Assembly (NCBI GenBank): GCA_029207755.1
Contig: JARCOQ010000005.1
Span: 58,229,414-58,293,413, forward strand
Reading direction: 5' to 3'
DNA from: Chamaea fasciata
Taxonomy: Eukaryota; Chordata; Aves; Passeriformes; Sylviidae
Length of the DNA stretch: 64,000 nucleotides
Under the pieces are notes generated by a model that saw only the letters and a list, made by a program, of their open reading frames with translations, had not been told where the DNA came from and did not search any database. This document shows positions 44,641 through 59,500 of the stretch, in pieces. The position numbers were made by a program, and so were the translations under genes. The first letter of the stretch is position 1, and each line of letters opens with the position of its first letter.

Positions 44641-47600
44641 AAGGGAAGAATAAAAAAGGTGGCCAGAAATGGAGGACAAGGAATTTTCACAGAATCCTGA
44701 CAGAGTCGTTCCCTGATAGACTACAAGGCAGGGTAGCTTGAAAAAGCCTTGAAAATCAATTCTGTAAGATGCGAGTACTCCTTTGTCTCTCCTGTCATTG
44801 CAAACTGCAACAGAAAACACGAGCTATCACCTTGCTGGAGTGCACCATCATTTATTTAAAAGATACCACATTTCTTCACCATTTATAACTGCTGCTTCCT
44901 ATGTAATCTTAGAGATATAAACAGAATCATCTATCGTTCTCCTCTTCTTACACATGGAGAAACTTTCTGCAGTGCAGCCTCTATTTGTCCTTACTCATGG
45001 CATTTCATCAAGAAAAAAACAGCAGGAAAAAGGAAGACTTGCCAGTTGGAGCCTCCCATGTGCCATGCGTGCCCAAACACTGCCTGCCACACTTCCCATG
45101 GCCAGGGCCAAGGCCTCTACTGGAAGCAATCCCTCTGCTCTGACACGGGCAAAACCAACTCACCACACTACAGAATAGGGCATCACCTTCTCACAGCAAT
45201 ATAAAATGTGTGTTTTGTCACTGCAAAACACCCAGGAGTTACCCTCCATGCTTCAGATCCCTCCTCCTACTTGCAAACGTCTGCATTATGCTGGCAAACA
45301 CCCAGCTGCAAAGCACTCCAGTGCTCTCCATGCTTGCCAGAAAAGACACTGATTCCACTCCACAGGCCCAAAACCTGATGTTTCAGAGGTTTACAAGTGA
45401 GTAGCCACAGGACAGGTAGAGGGCTATTCTGACTTCCTTCATATAAGACCACTGTGTATTTTTTGGAAGTGAACTAGTCCTAAACCTATTTTGAAAAAAA
45501 AAAAAAAATCACGTTGAGTTTATTCTCTTTCACTGTTGGTATGAAGGATATACTCATTTTTATCAAGTGCTTTGATTAAACATATTAACTTCTCACAATC
45601 CTATTGTTATTTTGAACAATTTCAAATACACATTTATTAAGCAAAATATCTGCAGTTATAGAGGAGAGGTCTTGCTGCACTGGCAGCAAGAAGCAATTTT
45701 TTTATTTGACTTGTATGAAAAGAATATGACAGGATTTAAAAACACAAGGTAAAAGGATTTTGCCAGCAGGGCAGTTATCTATGTGAGCCACTAGAGGCCA
45801 ATGTAACCCAAATTATTAGCAAAGTAATTTGTAATTAAACTTAGCTACTCATCAAGCACTGAACTGGCAGGACAAAGCAATTGAGCCAGATGCTTTTACT
45901 AGGGCACTGCCTCAGGACTTTTTACATTCCCAGAGAGAATTCCCCTACGAACTATGTACTGGGTCTGCAAAAGCCAAATTGATCCAAGAGGTGGAGCTGA
46001 TGACACACCAGCAAAGTTTTAATGGCTGAAAATTATTTTCAATCCCAGCCACCAGCCGAACATGGTGCAACGGCTTTAACGGATTGGTGCCAAAGAAGAA
46101 GGAAAAGGCCTCTCAGCGAAACTATAGAAAACAAGAGAGTCCTTGTCAGCATTGCATCTCATTATACATGAGCACTAATTGTGGAAGATGTCAGCCCTGT
46201 AGCACCTCTAATGAACGTACACATCACAGAGCAGACCACGGCAAACAAAAAACAGGAGGCTCAGTCCAAAGTCTGTTCAGGTCACCTATTTACTGGTACT
46301 TGGATATATTTTCGGACTGCAATATATGAAAAGTGAAAGCCATCTCCAGGTTTTGCAGAGGCAAGGACCATGTCTGTATACTCCCAGCCATCAATCCTGA
46401 CAGGTCTCGGAGCATCAGTGGAATATTAAATAATAGAAGTTTGTACTTCTTAGCAAATTAAATGTAACATGTATTCATATATTATTAATTTTTGATTCAG
46501 CATAGACATTTAAAATGCTTTATTTCACATGCCATATACAGAGTATGTTGTATTAATCATGTGTGGCTACACTGCAATACATTGTATAATACCAAATTGC
46601 AAGTGAGAAGGTACTTTAAAATGAAGGAATGGAAATAGCTAATGTTGAAGACTATGAAAAAATACACAAATAGTGCTGCCCTAGGAAGCAACTTGTTATG
46701 CTCTTGTGGCCTATCAATCCACCTAAAGAAAGCAAACTAGGCAAGGAAGGGACCCCTAAAGCCGAGTGCTCTCACCTCCAAGGTAAGAAGTGAACTCCAC
46801 TGGCTTCTGGTTTCCTAAACTGTGAAAAAACAGACAATTTCTTGGAAAGTAGCAGTGTTTTGATGCCTTTCTTTTTAAAGTGAATGCAGTCCCACTAACT
46901 ATTTTGGTCCCCCCTATGCTGGAGTCCATAAAAGACTTTTTTAAAATTTCTGTATTTTGTCTCCTGCTTTTTATCCCCCCCAAAAACTGTGGACCTAATT
47001 TTTGGGCCTTTCCCATACATTCTGTTCAAACAAATGTTCATTAAGAGATTTCAGGTCCTTACTGTGATAAAATATACTATTTTTCACACTGAAAAACAGC
47101 CTTAATTATATTCATCATATTAATACATCAATTAATTATACCCCCCAAAATACCCAGATTAAATCCCTACTTATATGTTGGAATATGCTGTACAGAACTT
47201 TTCAATTTTCACAAGAGAGCAAGAGAACAATGGTATATTGTATACACCAAAACTGTATACTTACAATTTAATTGCATTGCTTTCTAGCTGATAGAGGATA
47301 AAATCCCATTCGATCTGATGACAGTTTTATTGCACTAGCAGTAAATTGAATACAAGAGAAAGTGTATGCTCAGTCTAATATCCATGATCTTATGTGTTTG
47401 TTGACAAGTCTCACTGTAAATTTGTATGTCATGTTTATTTTATTCTGCAGAGGAAAATAAGAGATGTATTTTTTATGAAGAACAGTAATAGTGATAGAAA
47501 ATTCAATTTAACAGGGATTGAGAGAAGAGAGAATGAAAGTGGCAGTAGAAGAGCAAAAACCATTTTCTTTTTTTGTCATCAAGTGTTTTAAGTCCCCAGA

Positions 47601-49299
47601 GTCCTCCACATTAGCCTTAAAGTTTCCCTCCCTCATATACAAGAATACACAACTTGAACTGAAAGAATGGCATTTTCCACGCTTCCAGGTATATTTCAAA
47701 CCATTAAGAAATTTTGTGGATGACCTGAAGGGACCTGATCTGACCCATTTGCAGAATTTGCACCCCAGTCCTCCAGATTCATACACGCAGACGGCCCAGC
47801 TAAGCAGGTCTGGAGCACCTCTTACAGAACTATTTTTGCTATTTCTGTATACAGATATCCCTACATCCTAAAATAAATTATTTCAAAGATTCTTTTTCAT
47901 CACTGTCAGAAGTCTGCATCCTCCTTTTTAACCTGACTTTTTCTGATCTCATCGTTCAAAAAGCTTCATTCAGGTGGCTTTTTTAGACTTCATTATATTG
48001 TATCTGCTCTAAGCAGCTGTATTGGTATCCTACTTTAAGAACACAAATACAGCTCCTATTATCCAACCTAGAAATCACTGACTTTTGAAATTATATACGA
48101 TTCTGACATGCCTTAGCTTTAGATATATCACTCATTGTCTAAAAATCCGGAAAAAATGATGCTAATGTGCCAAGATATTTTTGAAAATTTATCTGTAGCA
48201 TAGCATAAGTACTTGCAATCTTTCCCTTCCGTGGACCTACAGAATGACAGCTCTATCAAAGGGAAGGATGAAAAAAGCCATATAGCAAACACATTTGTCT
48301 ATAGTTTACAGATTAGAAGCCAGATCGTAATGTATGCTTCAAGTTCTTTCACCAGCAACAAATCTCTAATAAAGCATTCACAATACATCTGATAATTTAA
48401 TCATCTGAAATGCTCAGTGCATTTAATTGCAATAGCTAAATCTAAAGAAGTAGGGTGAATTTGTATCAAGGGCAATTAAATGGTCCATTTATGTACTTAT
48501 CACAGGGTTTGAAACCCATAATATTTAACGTTGTAAATCCTGCTACATATAAAGCCCTACAAAGTAGCTATTTTATTGACTTTCATGTATAATTATATAT
48601 AAAAAGATAGAACTAAGGAATGTTCTGGTAGTTCAGGTATTAAATTTTCCTGCCGAGTATCATGGCAACATAATATTATGATGACTTCTTTATAAGATAG
48701 TATGAACCACAAATCTCTAGTCATGCATATTATCTGAAAAATAATGGTTTGATTTAACTGCATTTATAGCAATTAATGCATTACTATTAGTGCAACAATT
48801 ATATATAAATTCTCTCTCTATGTATTAATTATACTTTTTATAATTAATATCAGCACTCTGTAAAAAATACCGCTATAATGTTCTTAATTCCTTCAGAGGA
48901 CAAGAAACATCACCAAACTAAACCTTATTAAAACCTTGTGAGAGAAAATTCAGACTCCAGGGTTACAGCACTGTTCTGTTCAGATTCTTCTGTATATCCG
49001 TGGAATGGCCTCATGCATGAACACACAATCATTGCAAATATCAAAATATCAATTACCTGGAACAAATTTTGCCATGAGGAGGACATTGTGGATGCTGTGT
49101 GAGCATCCAGACAGGTCCTCCTGCAATTCCCACCTGGTGTACTTGTCTTGGGATAAATCACATTGCCTGTCACGGATGGCAAGGGAGAGAGGGTGATGGT
49201 GGAGGAAGGGTGCACGTGAAGACCAAAGATCTGACAAGATCATGTTCCATCCCCAGCACATCAAGACCACTGCTAAACCACATCCATAAGTGCAACATC

Positions 49300-49570
49300 C
49301 ACAAATCTTTTAGTTACCTCCAGCATTTGAGACTCAACCACTTCCCTAAGCAGCGTGTTCCAGTGCTTGACAACCCTTTTGGTGAAGAAATCTTTTCCTA
49401 ATATCTAATCTAAACTGGTGCAACTTGAGGCATTTTCCTCTTGCCCTGTCAATTTTTAGTTGGGGAGATGAGCCTGACCCTCACCTGGCTACAACCTCCT
49501 TTCAGGTAGTTCTGAAGAGCAAAAAAGTCTCCCCTGAGCCTCCTTTTCTTCAGGTCTGCGCTCTCTGAAG
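49300..49570 (-). mobile_element. CR1 LINE 3' fragment (minus orientation)
   Basis: Read on the minus strand this is CR1: plus-strand text shows gactcaaccacttccctaag, gtgttccagtgcttgacaac, ggtgaagaaatcttttccta, ctacaacctcctttcaggta and gtctcccctgagcctccttt, all complementary to the standard CR1 3' region. It may extend left toward 49060, where similarity becomes unclear. It lies in the same orientation as BICD1 and contains no usable reading frame. Confidence 0.85.
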
Positions 49571-49661
49571 CAGGGGCTGTTGCCCACTCCACATCTCCCA
49601 GTTACCTCACAGCAAGATGAGTAGTATAAAGATACCAAATCTAAATTTCTCTCGACAGATC

Positions 49662-49735
49662 AGTTAAAAAAAAAAAAAAAAAAAACAAAAAACAAACAAA
49701 CAAAAAAAAAAAAAAAAACAACCAACCAAAAAAAA
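49662..49735 (+). repeat. Poly-A and CAAA-rich block
   Basis: Two A runs of about 18 bases are separated by caaacaaacaaac-type units and followed by accaaccaaaa units. A run of Ts near 49780-49796 lies about 50 bases to the right, so the two tracts could pair as an imperfect inverted repeat. It sits beside the CR1 fragment at 49300-49570. Confidence 0.88.
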
Positions 49736-51741
49736 CCACCAACCAGGAAGGATATATATGGGGCATTTTGGACTGAATGGATTTTTTTTTTTTTTTGCCC
49801 AGTTATAACCTTTCCTATTACACTGTCACTTTCTATATACAATTTAAGAACCCAACAGCAGTGATTCTACATGACAAAGCTTCAAGGCAGGCTTTTTGAT
49901 GGAGAAGCTGCACGGGCCTTTTCAAGCTCATCAAGAGGCCAAGAGCTGGTTTTAAAGCCTAACTGATCGCTTAGGAGAAGCATCTGCCAGTTATATGTAT
50001 CTCTTTGAGAGGCCATCTGTCAGGTCCAAAATGCCAAATTTCCTTCCAGACCCAAAAGGGGCACTGGCTAACCAACAAAAGAAAAGTTGTGCTAACAGGG
50101 TGTGGGGCTGTGATCAGTTTAAGCTCATCAGTCCCACAGCTGCTGTTCCCAGGTCCTGACCCTCCCTTGGGCCAGTGCTACCTTCCACATCACCAGCCAG
50201 ATCAAGGGCAGCAAGCCACTCCAGAAAACAAACATAGTTTTAATGGTGTTTATACTTTACCATGACTTTACTGACAGGCTGGACACACAGGCACTGGTGC
50301 TAGCAGGAGGTAGGGAATAGGAAAACATGTCATTTCTAATTTGGGTATGCTTGCTACTCAGAAACAACTCTATGTATGATCTTTTCCAAGTCCCAGAGTT
50401 GGAAACCCATCCCCATTGATGTAAATTATAAAATTAATATAGCCTTCAGCAGAACAAAGACTCACTGAAACACTGAGGAGCCAGGAGCAGTAACATGAAT
50501 ACCTCAAGGTGGAAAGGAAGAAAGAGCAGGAAACACTAAAGCACCCAAATTAGAGGGGTGAGGTCTACTATTTTAGGCTCCATTATGCTTGGTTGGTATA
50601 AAAAAAATACATCCTTGTTTATTGGCTGCTGGCTTTCACATCCCTTCTTCTGCTTTTTCCCAACTTTTGCTGTCAGGATGGTCTCAGGGCTCCCTGTGGT
50701 AACCTGCCTTCAGGCATGCTGGGCAGTGGCTCCACTGGCCCATGTTCCAGGCACAGAGCTATGCTCCTTGTAAGCTTTCCATTCCCCATGGTGACTGCCT
50801 CTCCTCTTCAGGACTATTTTAATTACAGCTGGCTGCTAGCTCAGTCCTACCTTCCCTCTATTCCTTACACCACTAATCAAGCCCTGCTGCCAAGGGATGC
50901 ACGTGCGAGGTCGGGGCTCTCAGCTCAGCCTTCCCAACCTGCACTGCCTTAAAGTACTACCCAAGCTCTGCTTTTTCCAATTTGCACACCAAACCAATCT
51001 TTGGTCTTGTAAACACCAGCTAGACATTGCAGCACCCATGTCTATGAGCAGCTGCCTCTGCTCTCCCCTGCTGTGGGCAGGCTGTGCTGCAGGACTAGGT
51101 GAGAGCACAGAAAGATGAGAGAGTTGACATGCGGACCCCAGGGCTGGCCTGCAGTCCTGCAATAAATCTGGTTCCTGGGACAGGGCAGTTAAATCAGTAG
51201 GGGGCTGAGTTCAAATTAATCGGACATGTAACTAATCCTGATCCTCAGCTTAGCAAAGATCATAAAAGTAATAAAAAATGGATCTCAAAAGGGACGCCAG
51301 GGCAGTATCTAGTAGTCCATTTATCTTCCCCAGGATAAGAGCAACAACATCTATATCATTCCTGATATCCATCTAATCTCTTGTTAAAGACTTCCAACAA
51401 TCCCATCACCTTCTCCAGAAACTTGCTTCCTGGCTTTGCTTTTGCCACAGATCTATTTTGAATGTCGAGTCTGAAGCGGAGTCTTTCACACTGGAAGATG
51501 AAAACAGCATTTCTTCTCCTGCCCACAGAAGACAAGAAACAAATGCATCTGTTCCTCTCTGCAGGAGACTTCCATTTGCCCAGTCTATCCACCTTCAGCC
51601 ATCTCTCTGTCCTCTACAACCAGAAGAGCAGGTAAGAAATGAGGATTTCAGATAGTTCCCACTGCAGACTGAACTTTTTAGATACCCTCAACATGACGTG
51701 CAGGGAGATGGGCAATGAACTACAACAAAAAGTAGATATTT

Positions 51742-51757
51742 GGGGGGGGGGGGGGGG
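51742..51757 (+). repeat. G16 homopolymer
   Basis: Sixteen consecutive G bases follow tagatattt and precede aaagg. The tract can form a G-quadruplex and its length is likely to be unstable or mis-sequenced. Confidence 0.9.
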
Positions 51758-53654
51758 AAAGGAGACCCGAATAACACAGTATTCCTTCACTGTTCCTCAC
51801 ACTGGAGGAGAAATACATTGAAACAAAGAAACCTTTAATACTTTCTAGACAGTGGAGTGAAAAAGTAGCTAAAGGAGATTAAAAAAAACCTCTTCACAGG
51901 TACAAATCTATTTCAAGGGGTCATCTGCTGGCGCATTCTCTATTATGCTGCAGAGGAGCTGTGAGGACTCAACATCAAAGGAGCTCTGTAAGCCTGCGCT
52001 CATAGCAGAGCGTCCCTCAATCCCTCAACAAAATTATTCCTGCAGATCCTCAGCTGCAGAGGTGTTTTAAAAGCCCTGTGAATCGACACCCACCACCTTC
52101 CCAATGACAACAGGCTCTTTCAAGTTCCCCTTGAAAAATATCAATACAGTATAAAGGGTTGCTATGAAAAGAGGAACAACAAGAAAGTTAAACTTCAGTA
52201 ATTATTCTTCTCCAGATGGGCAGAGGCATGGCATCTTTAAACAAACACATCTGAACCACACAATTTAAATACAATTATGTGGCCAAATCTGTCATTAAGG
52301 GAGAGTACTTCCTCAAAGTCAGGAGCAATTGCAGTAATTAAAATCCATGTAACATTACCCATCTGCTGCAAAAAGCAGCACAGCATTCTGCAGCTTATTT
52401 GACCTTGTGTGCAGAGCACCCACCCACCCCCTCTAATTCTTCTGTGGCATGAGCAGAAATGTCAATTCAGAAACAGCAGCTGATTAATATTAAAAAGATG
52501 AGCATGGCTTGATGACTAATGGCTTTCTTTCATCAGATACTTACAGTTTTTATTTTAGAGCATATATTTGAGTGACTTAGGTAGCAAACAAAGTCAAAGG
52601 TAAATACCTCATCTGTCTGTAAACCACAACTTTTAGGACTGAATTTTACACAATTTTTACTCATTACAGCACACGCGGTGATGTTTGAATACAAATGCCC
52701 ACATAAAAGATATGGTAAACTGCGCTGAAGCTTACTTGAATTTATTGATATGGACAGTGAAAATACCTGTGCTCAGGAAGTGTGGCTGTAACAGTATAGT
52801 ACTCTTCACTGTTCAATATAAATTGGTTTGAAACCTGGTCTTGGCTTTTATAATCTGCCTCTTTTTTTTCATTCTAATAGAGACCATAAATTTCACCTAC
52901 TTACTTTATACATATGTATATTTATATATATATCAGTCAACAGCAGTAATTTTCATGCTGACAGTTTTCTATCTTTTCCTTTAAAGCCCGCACAAACAGG
53001 TTTCTTGCTGCTCAGCATGCAGGACAGAAATACAGATGTAATAACACACCATAAGAACACAGTGCAAGGACTGACTATTAATGCTGCAGTTCTCACACAG
53101 ATAATTGAAGCATGTTGCCTATGGTTGCACAGCCTTAGAATTAAACTATTCCTCTGGGAATTGAATAAACACCGAGTATCATTAACTGCCTGCAATGCAT
53201 CAAAATGGAAAAAAAAAAGTCATAAAATTCTGTATTTGCTCAGGGAGTAAAATATCAAGCAAGTTATGGGACTGTTTAGCTATGGGTATAAAAATTATAC
53301 TTAAATCTAATTTTTTCTACTCTCTTGTGTTCCCCCTTAAAACTACTGCTTTTTTCCTTTCACCATTTACTTCTAGACTTTCACCCAGCTCACGATAGGT
53401 GTTAGTCTGATAGCAGAAGCCTTCTGCTAAAACAGATTATTGATACATCAATAAGATAAAAGAACTAACTGGGAACACCCACAAAAAAACCACAGGAAAC
53501 AGCCCTTCAGAAATCTAAAGATAAATCTGAAGACATACACCTAAAGCACTGATAATTTTCCATAAACACCTTGCGGCATGAGGAGGACAGTGGCAAATAT
53601 CAAGTAATCTTGATGATCATTACAGCACACATGAGCAAAGGGACTCAGCAGCTC

Positions 53655-53678
53655 GGGGGGGGGGGGGGGGGGGGGGGG
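53655..53678 (+). repeat. G24 homopolymer
   Basis: Twenty-four consecutive G bases follow cagctc and precede tggttc. It is the longest homopolymer in the window. It can form a G-quadruplex on the plus strand, and on the BICD1 transcript it would be poly-C. The exact length in an assembly is unreliable. Confidence 0.9.
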
Positions 53679-56556
53679 TGGTTCTTGTCCTTGCTGAAGC
53701 TGTGCTCAAGGACCTTGATAAATGAAGAGCTACTTTCTTTCCAGATTTACGGAAATCTAGAAAAACACGTCCATGTGAAAAGTAGAGTGCAAAACGCTGA
53801 ATTTCAAAGACATCTAAGCCTCATCTATGTCAATATCAGCGCCTCCAAATTCTGAACTGAGCCTTCTCTCAAGACTGCCAGTGACAGCTGGGTGAAGTGG
53901 GGTGCCAGACCGGCCCCACTGGTGGCCCTGGCAGGCTCAGTGGCCTGGGGAGATCAGGGCAGTGTGACAGCTTCCCCATCCATCTCCCAGCCATGCCCCC
54001 AAGGTGCAAGGGCATCCATGGATAACAGGGGAGTGCTGGACTGTAAATCTCCAGGTACAGCTAAGAAACTTTCCTGGCAGTGAAGGATTGCAGTCCAAAG
54101 TCTTAATTGTTCCCTCTGCTTCCTACCCTCCCATTAGATCACTGCTGACTGATAGCTTAAGCTCCCTTTGTTTATTTCTAACTTATTTTTAATAGAAAAC
54201 ACAACAAAACATTCAAGGATGGCTCCAAATTCATTACAGTGTTTTTAAATTTTCTCGGAGTTCTTAAAGCACTCAACCATGACCTCAACATGCCATCATT
54301 ACTAATGAAATTCAGTATCAGTTTCAGCAAATAACTATTTAAATGCAAGTTTTTTAGTTCTGATTCTGTTGTATGCCCAATGGCCTAATACAGCACAAAA
54401 GAACTCAGTTATATGCTGAAAAAAACTGCAGAATAATCAATCTAATGAAATGACAGCCAACCTCAGGGAGAAAAAACAACATCACACTTGAACCAGGTCA
54501 GAATCCAGACAAGCAACAGGAATAAGATGAAATTTATGCATCCCCCTTCATAAACTGATCAATATATTCTATGTCATACCTACACAACTGTGGACTATTA
54601 TCAGGTTTTTCATCACTGAAACACTGCTATCAGCACCTATAGGGAAAACAGTCCAGGCTGCAACAATTCCTTGGGCTCTTAGTTATCATACTGGGGGTGA
54701 GTCTACCCAGTGTATCAGTCAGAGAATTGATTTGGCATCCTCCTGATCCTGTGTGCCTCCCTATAAATATGTGTGTGGATCATGGAATACACAGCACATC
54801 TGCAGCATGCTCTGTGCAGGGTAATGTAGGATATTGCCAAATATAAGAGCAGAATGGGAAAAGCCTCCCAAACAGAACTTCTAGTGTAATCACTGCATTA
54901 CCCCTTGTTTAATAGTCTCTGCCTTTGATCACATCCGAAGTTCCATAACATCGCTAATTTTTCTTCAGCCTGTACAGTACCTCTTGGGAAAGACAGAAAC
55001 AAGAAGGAGCAAAAATTAACCCTGCAGCCACATCTGTCTGTTCTTTGCCTCATCCTCCCTCCTCAGTTAATGGAGGCTCCTTGAGACCAAGTCGCCAAAC
55101 TGCCCCAGTATACGAAAATAAAGTGCTACCTGTTTTAATGTTCCAGAGAGTAGGGTGGCCATTGCTTTGCAGCAGTTTGGTGTCTGCTGCAGGAGTGCTG
55201 TAGCTGCAGCAAGCACAGGGAAGAGAGCTGAGCTGCTCTAGGAAAGAAAAATCCCCATTACAAATCAGAGGCATTGATTGTGCACCTTGAGAGGTACCAA
55301 GTCAAAATCCCTGCATTTCCATAAAGTAAGGAATTCTATGTGCAGTTGAAAACTTCAAGTTTAAGCTAAAAATCCATTTTTGGCCTTGGTCCTCAGAAAG
55401 TGGGAACCATCACTTTTCCCTGTGGACCTTTCCAGCTATCATCACTAGATGGGAACCTTTTGAAGACAGCTCTCACACAGCAACAAAAGGACAAGACATG
55501 AGGCTTTGAATCCTAAATGATTTCCCCACACACTCTTGAGTCCCTCAGAGATTAGCTGAGATTCAGGAGCATCTAGGCAGAATGCAGATGTGCTCTTGTT
55601 AATTGGCTCAGCACACTATAATATCACAACTCCTTCTACCAGAACCATTTTTGTAAACAAATGCAGCATAAAGCATATTTTCCTCAGTCCATCCCATTAA
55701 AGGATTGGAGCTGCTGTTCTGACTCTCATTTTCTTTTTTCTCATTCTCTTAGAGAAGTGTTTGGGTGACACAGAGAAATTCCAGTAAATCTTTTCTTAAA
55801 TCTAAACATTGTACTGAAAGCTTTTCCTGCCCTGATTTGCTCTAAACTCAGCAGTAAAAACATACCGCCCTGCCTAACACCACCACCAATTCCCTTTTTG
55901 CTCTCACTACCATTTCTGGTCCTTTTTCTTCGCACTACAGACTGTCAAAATATTTTGTTCTTTTGCCCCTCCAACCTTTACTTCTTATTCACCATTTTTT
56001 AACAGAAATATCTGTGTGCTGAACTTGCATCAAATACTAATGTCTCCCCAATATCTGACATTTGGGTTAAACAGGGGTTAATGAAAAACATACAAATAAT
56101 GTTTCACAGCTAAATTCAAAGTTGCAAGGAAATAGATTGCTAATTTTGCAGGCTGATCCTTTGCCAAACCTGATCAATAAAATGCATTCATATCTCAATC
56201 CTGACAAATGTTTTGAGGTGTTCATTTATTTGCTAAAACAGAACAAAATATCACACCCCAATTAACAAAAACCAGAAACAGACCAATAGCAGCAGTCTCT
56301 GTCACTGTGCTGTCACATGGACAGAGAGACAAACCAGTCTCTAAAAATCTTAGTGAGCCTTAGGATATCTTCTGGCAATCAAATGCCTTTTTTTAAAACT
56401 AAAATTTTCTCCCAGGTTTTCCCTTCATTTTAAGACCACGGGTGAGAATGCATATTTTTAACATATACCAGCTAGTGTGAGTTAATCAACCCACATTAAA
56501 AGCATACAATGAAAACAGTCAATCATAATATCATATATATGACATGATAGATATCC

Positions 56557-56592
56557 TGTTTTATATATATATATATCTCTTATATATATTTT
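56557..56592 (+). repeat. TA microsatellite
   Basis: Runs of ta dinucleotides are interrupted by ctct within AT-rich intron sequence. Confidence 0.85.
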
Positions 56593-59500
56593 AATTAGGG
56601 GGTAGGGGTTGACAAGGCCCTGAATGTTTGCTTGAGATGAAGGATAATAAATCAAAGCTCGTCAGAATTTGACTAATCACAAACGAATCTTTCCCTTCGT
56701 ATAGAACTCCCTTCACACATTTCACTTAGGTGTAACAGACTGTGGTAAGAGACATCCCCTGCCACAAGCTCCAGCACCATCCCCTTTCTCCTACACAGAA
56801 ATCCTAAGTCTGACCCAAATCCAGGACAACCAAGGGAGGAATTCAAAGAGGAAGCTTTCACACACTGTCAGTTTGGTGAGCTCTGAATAGGATCCCGTGT
56901 TTCTGCTAAGTGCAAGACTGGAAGGGATGGGCAGCAGGGCTCACAGCCTACACCAGCTTGTGGCACAGCGATTTCCCTGCACCGGCCCGGAGGTCAAGCA
57001 TCAGCTCTCTGCCAGGCTCTGCAGAAAGCCCGGGGGTTTCTCCCAGCCCTGGGACACGGCTCAGAGATGCAGTGACAGTGCCACGTATCTCATCACCCCA
57101 GCACCGGTGCCGAGTGTGAATCGCGCTGAAAAGGACAATCAAGGCTCTGCACAACTCCTGGAAAACACTGGAATGCCACAGGACTTGTTTCAGACGGGAA
57201 CTCTTCTTTGTTTTCCAAGGTGAAAGGGGCCTGTTTTATATAAGGCAGTTTCCATTAGTATGGGCTTTCACAGAAGAACAAAAGCCAATGATGCAACTTT
57301 CCCTGCCTAGAATCTCAATTAGAAACTTGGACTTAGCATTGGTACCCGGCTTTGAAAGTAAATGGGAAATGGAACAGAAGAGTTTATGTAGAAGGGATTT
57401 CTTACAGTGCAAAAACTTTTCTTTAAAGAGAAAGATAGTTGTAATGCCCTGTAACTGAATAACAAACCAAAAAAAGGATGGGATATTCGTTAAATACTCC
57501 ATCAGGGAAAGTGCTGAGCATTGCTAGTGATTTCCATGTTTAAGCACACAAAATACATGTGAAAGAGAGTGGCTACGTGACCGAATCTGGGTCATCTTCT
57601 GCAATATATAAAGAAAAATCAAACAGATTCATATTAGCTCCGTCAAAAGCTCTTCAATATTAGGAGCACTGGAAAGAAGATTACAATTTTTGAACTTCGG
57701 GTAAAGTTCAAGTAACTTGGGAAAGCAGTACACTTCGATCAGTGTTAGAGGTGCAAGAACCCCAGGAATTTCTGAGCTTCAGGATTTGACACAAACTTCC
57801 TCCCTCATGTCATATAGATAACCAAGTGACAAAGAAACCAAAAAATGTAAGAGGGCAGCCAGTTACTAAAAATGGAGATCTGAGCCTCAGTGCCTCAACA
57901 TCCCATTACAGGAAAAAAAAAGATCTCATTATAACAAATCTGTACAAATTATGCACCTTAAATTAGAGCACATTTAAAACACTGCAGATTTCCTATTAGC
58001 AGTCAAAACAATGCATGTGTTTATATAGAGAGGGAGGAAATCAGAAAAACATCTCCTGGTTAAAAAAAAAATAGTATTATTGCAAACAGAATTTATTTCC
58101 ACAGTATTTTATTTCTCATATGAATAAGATAAGTGCTATAGGAACAGACTGGTAAATTATCTCACCAAGTAGGCAGGGAGCTGAACAGATGGCAGGACCA
58201 GGCATCACTAGACCTCTCTTATAGAGATGATCTTTATCACTTCTATAAGCTTAGAAAATTACTCTCCTATGAAATACAACACTCTGAGGGTGAGACAAAA
58301 ATAATTTTTGTTTCCCATGGAATCAAAGATTATAGACTGTCCACCAGGAAAATGCTAGTGGTTCTAAACAGAGATCCCATACAGAGATAGCTCATTTTTG
58401 CTAATTTGTCTGCTGGTAGCTAGTTTGGATTTGGTTTCTTTGTAGGCAGGGTGTTCTTTTGGAGATTATCTTGAACTGCATATACACCATCTTACCCATT
58501 AAAAAGACAAGTTTAGAGCATGCTTAGTGTGCCCAGCCACAACATGTGTGACAGCATTTATAGGTAGCAAATCTCTTAGTCACAGAAGGCAAACCATGGC
58601 TGGTTTGGGCACTTTTTGAATTAATGAAATTGCCTCTTTCTCTGACCAAAGCACTTTTTCTCACTGTGTGTTTCATACAAAGCTTCCTTCTTCCTGCCTG
58701 TTTATCCCATCATGCCATATGCTCCAAAGGAGAAAGGTTTTAATTACAGTAGTTACTGAAGCACTTCCCTGACTACATAGCACAGCAGAGCCTTTTCAGA
58801 AAAAAAATACTTGGTTTTATCACTATTATCATTAACAGCTAAAAACTCCATTTGTGAGCTCTAAGTGTTGCACACAGAGGACAAGAAAACTCATTCAGTT
58901 CCACAGAATGAAAAAGAGAAGCACTGACGGTTTGTGTGGTTGTTTTTCCCTTTGATTTAGCATGTCATCATGCAACTGGTTAAACACAGAGCAATTTTTA
59001 GTAGCAATTTTCAAACAACGAGGCAAATATATGTTCTAGATATGGCTGAGCTGATATCAAAGAGGGGGGCGGGAAAGCACAAACAGTTAAGGTCTTGAAA
59101 ACTTACCCCTTAGATAAACCTTAGAAAAAAAGAAGCCAAATAAGACCATAGACTGGAGCAGAGCTTCTCAAGTCTGGTCTGGCACCAAGTAAGATGCTTC
59201 TTGAAGCCAGCTGGCTGTACCTTACAGGGAAAAAAAAGCCGTCTGGGGTAACTCCTGCAACGTAAGAAGGTTGGAAATGTTTTCTGTGCTGCAGAACTTC
59301 ACTCCAATGCAAATCTTGCATTCATTTTTTGGCAATGGCTGTGAGGTTTAACACCCTTGAATCAGGGGAAGTGCACAAAGCAGAGAGATGGTGATTTTCC
59401 TATAATGGCACAATGCTGGAGGGCATAACCACTGCATTCCCTGAATAAGGAAATTCTTAACAAAGTTGAAGATGCAGTACATGCCTGAGTTTGCCTTCAG

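Noticed and set aside
52828..53250. 140-codon plus-strand frame
   Set aside because: No recognisable domain; composition is like translated intron, and it crosses a TATATA microsatellite.
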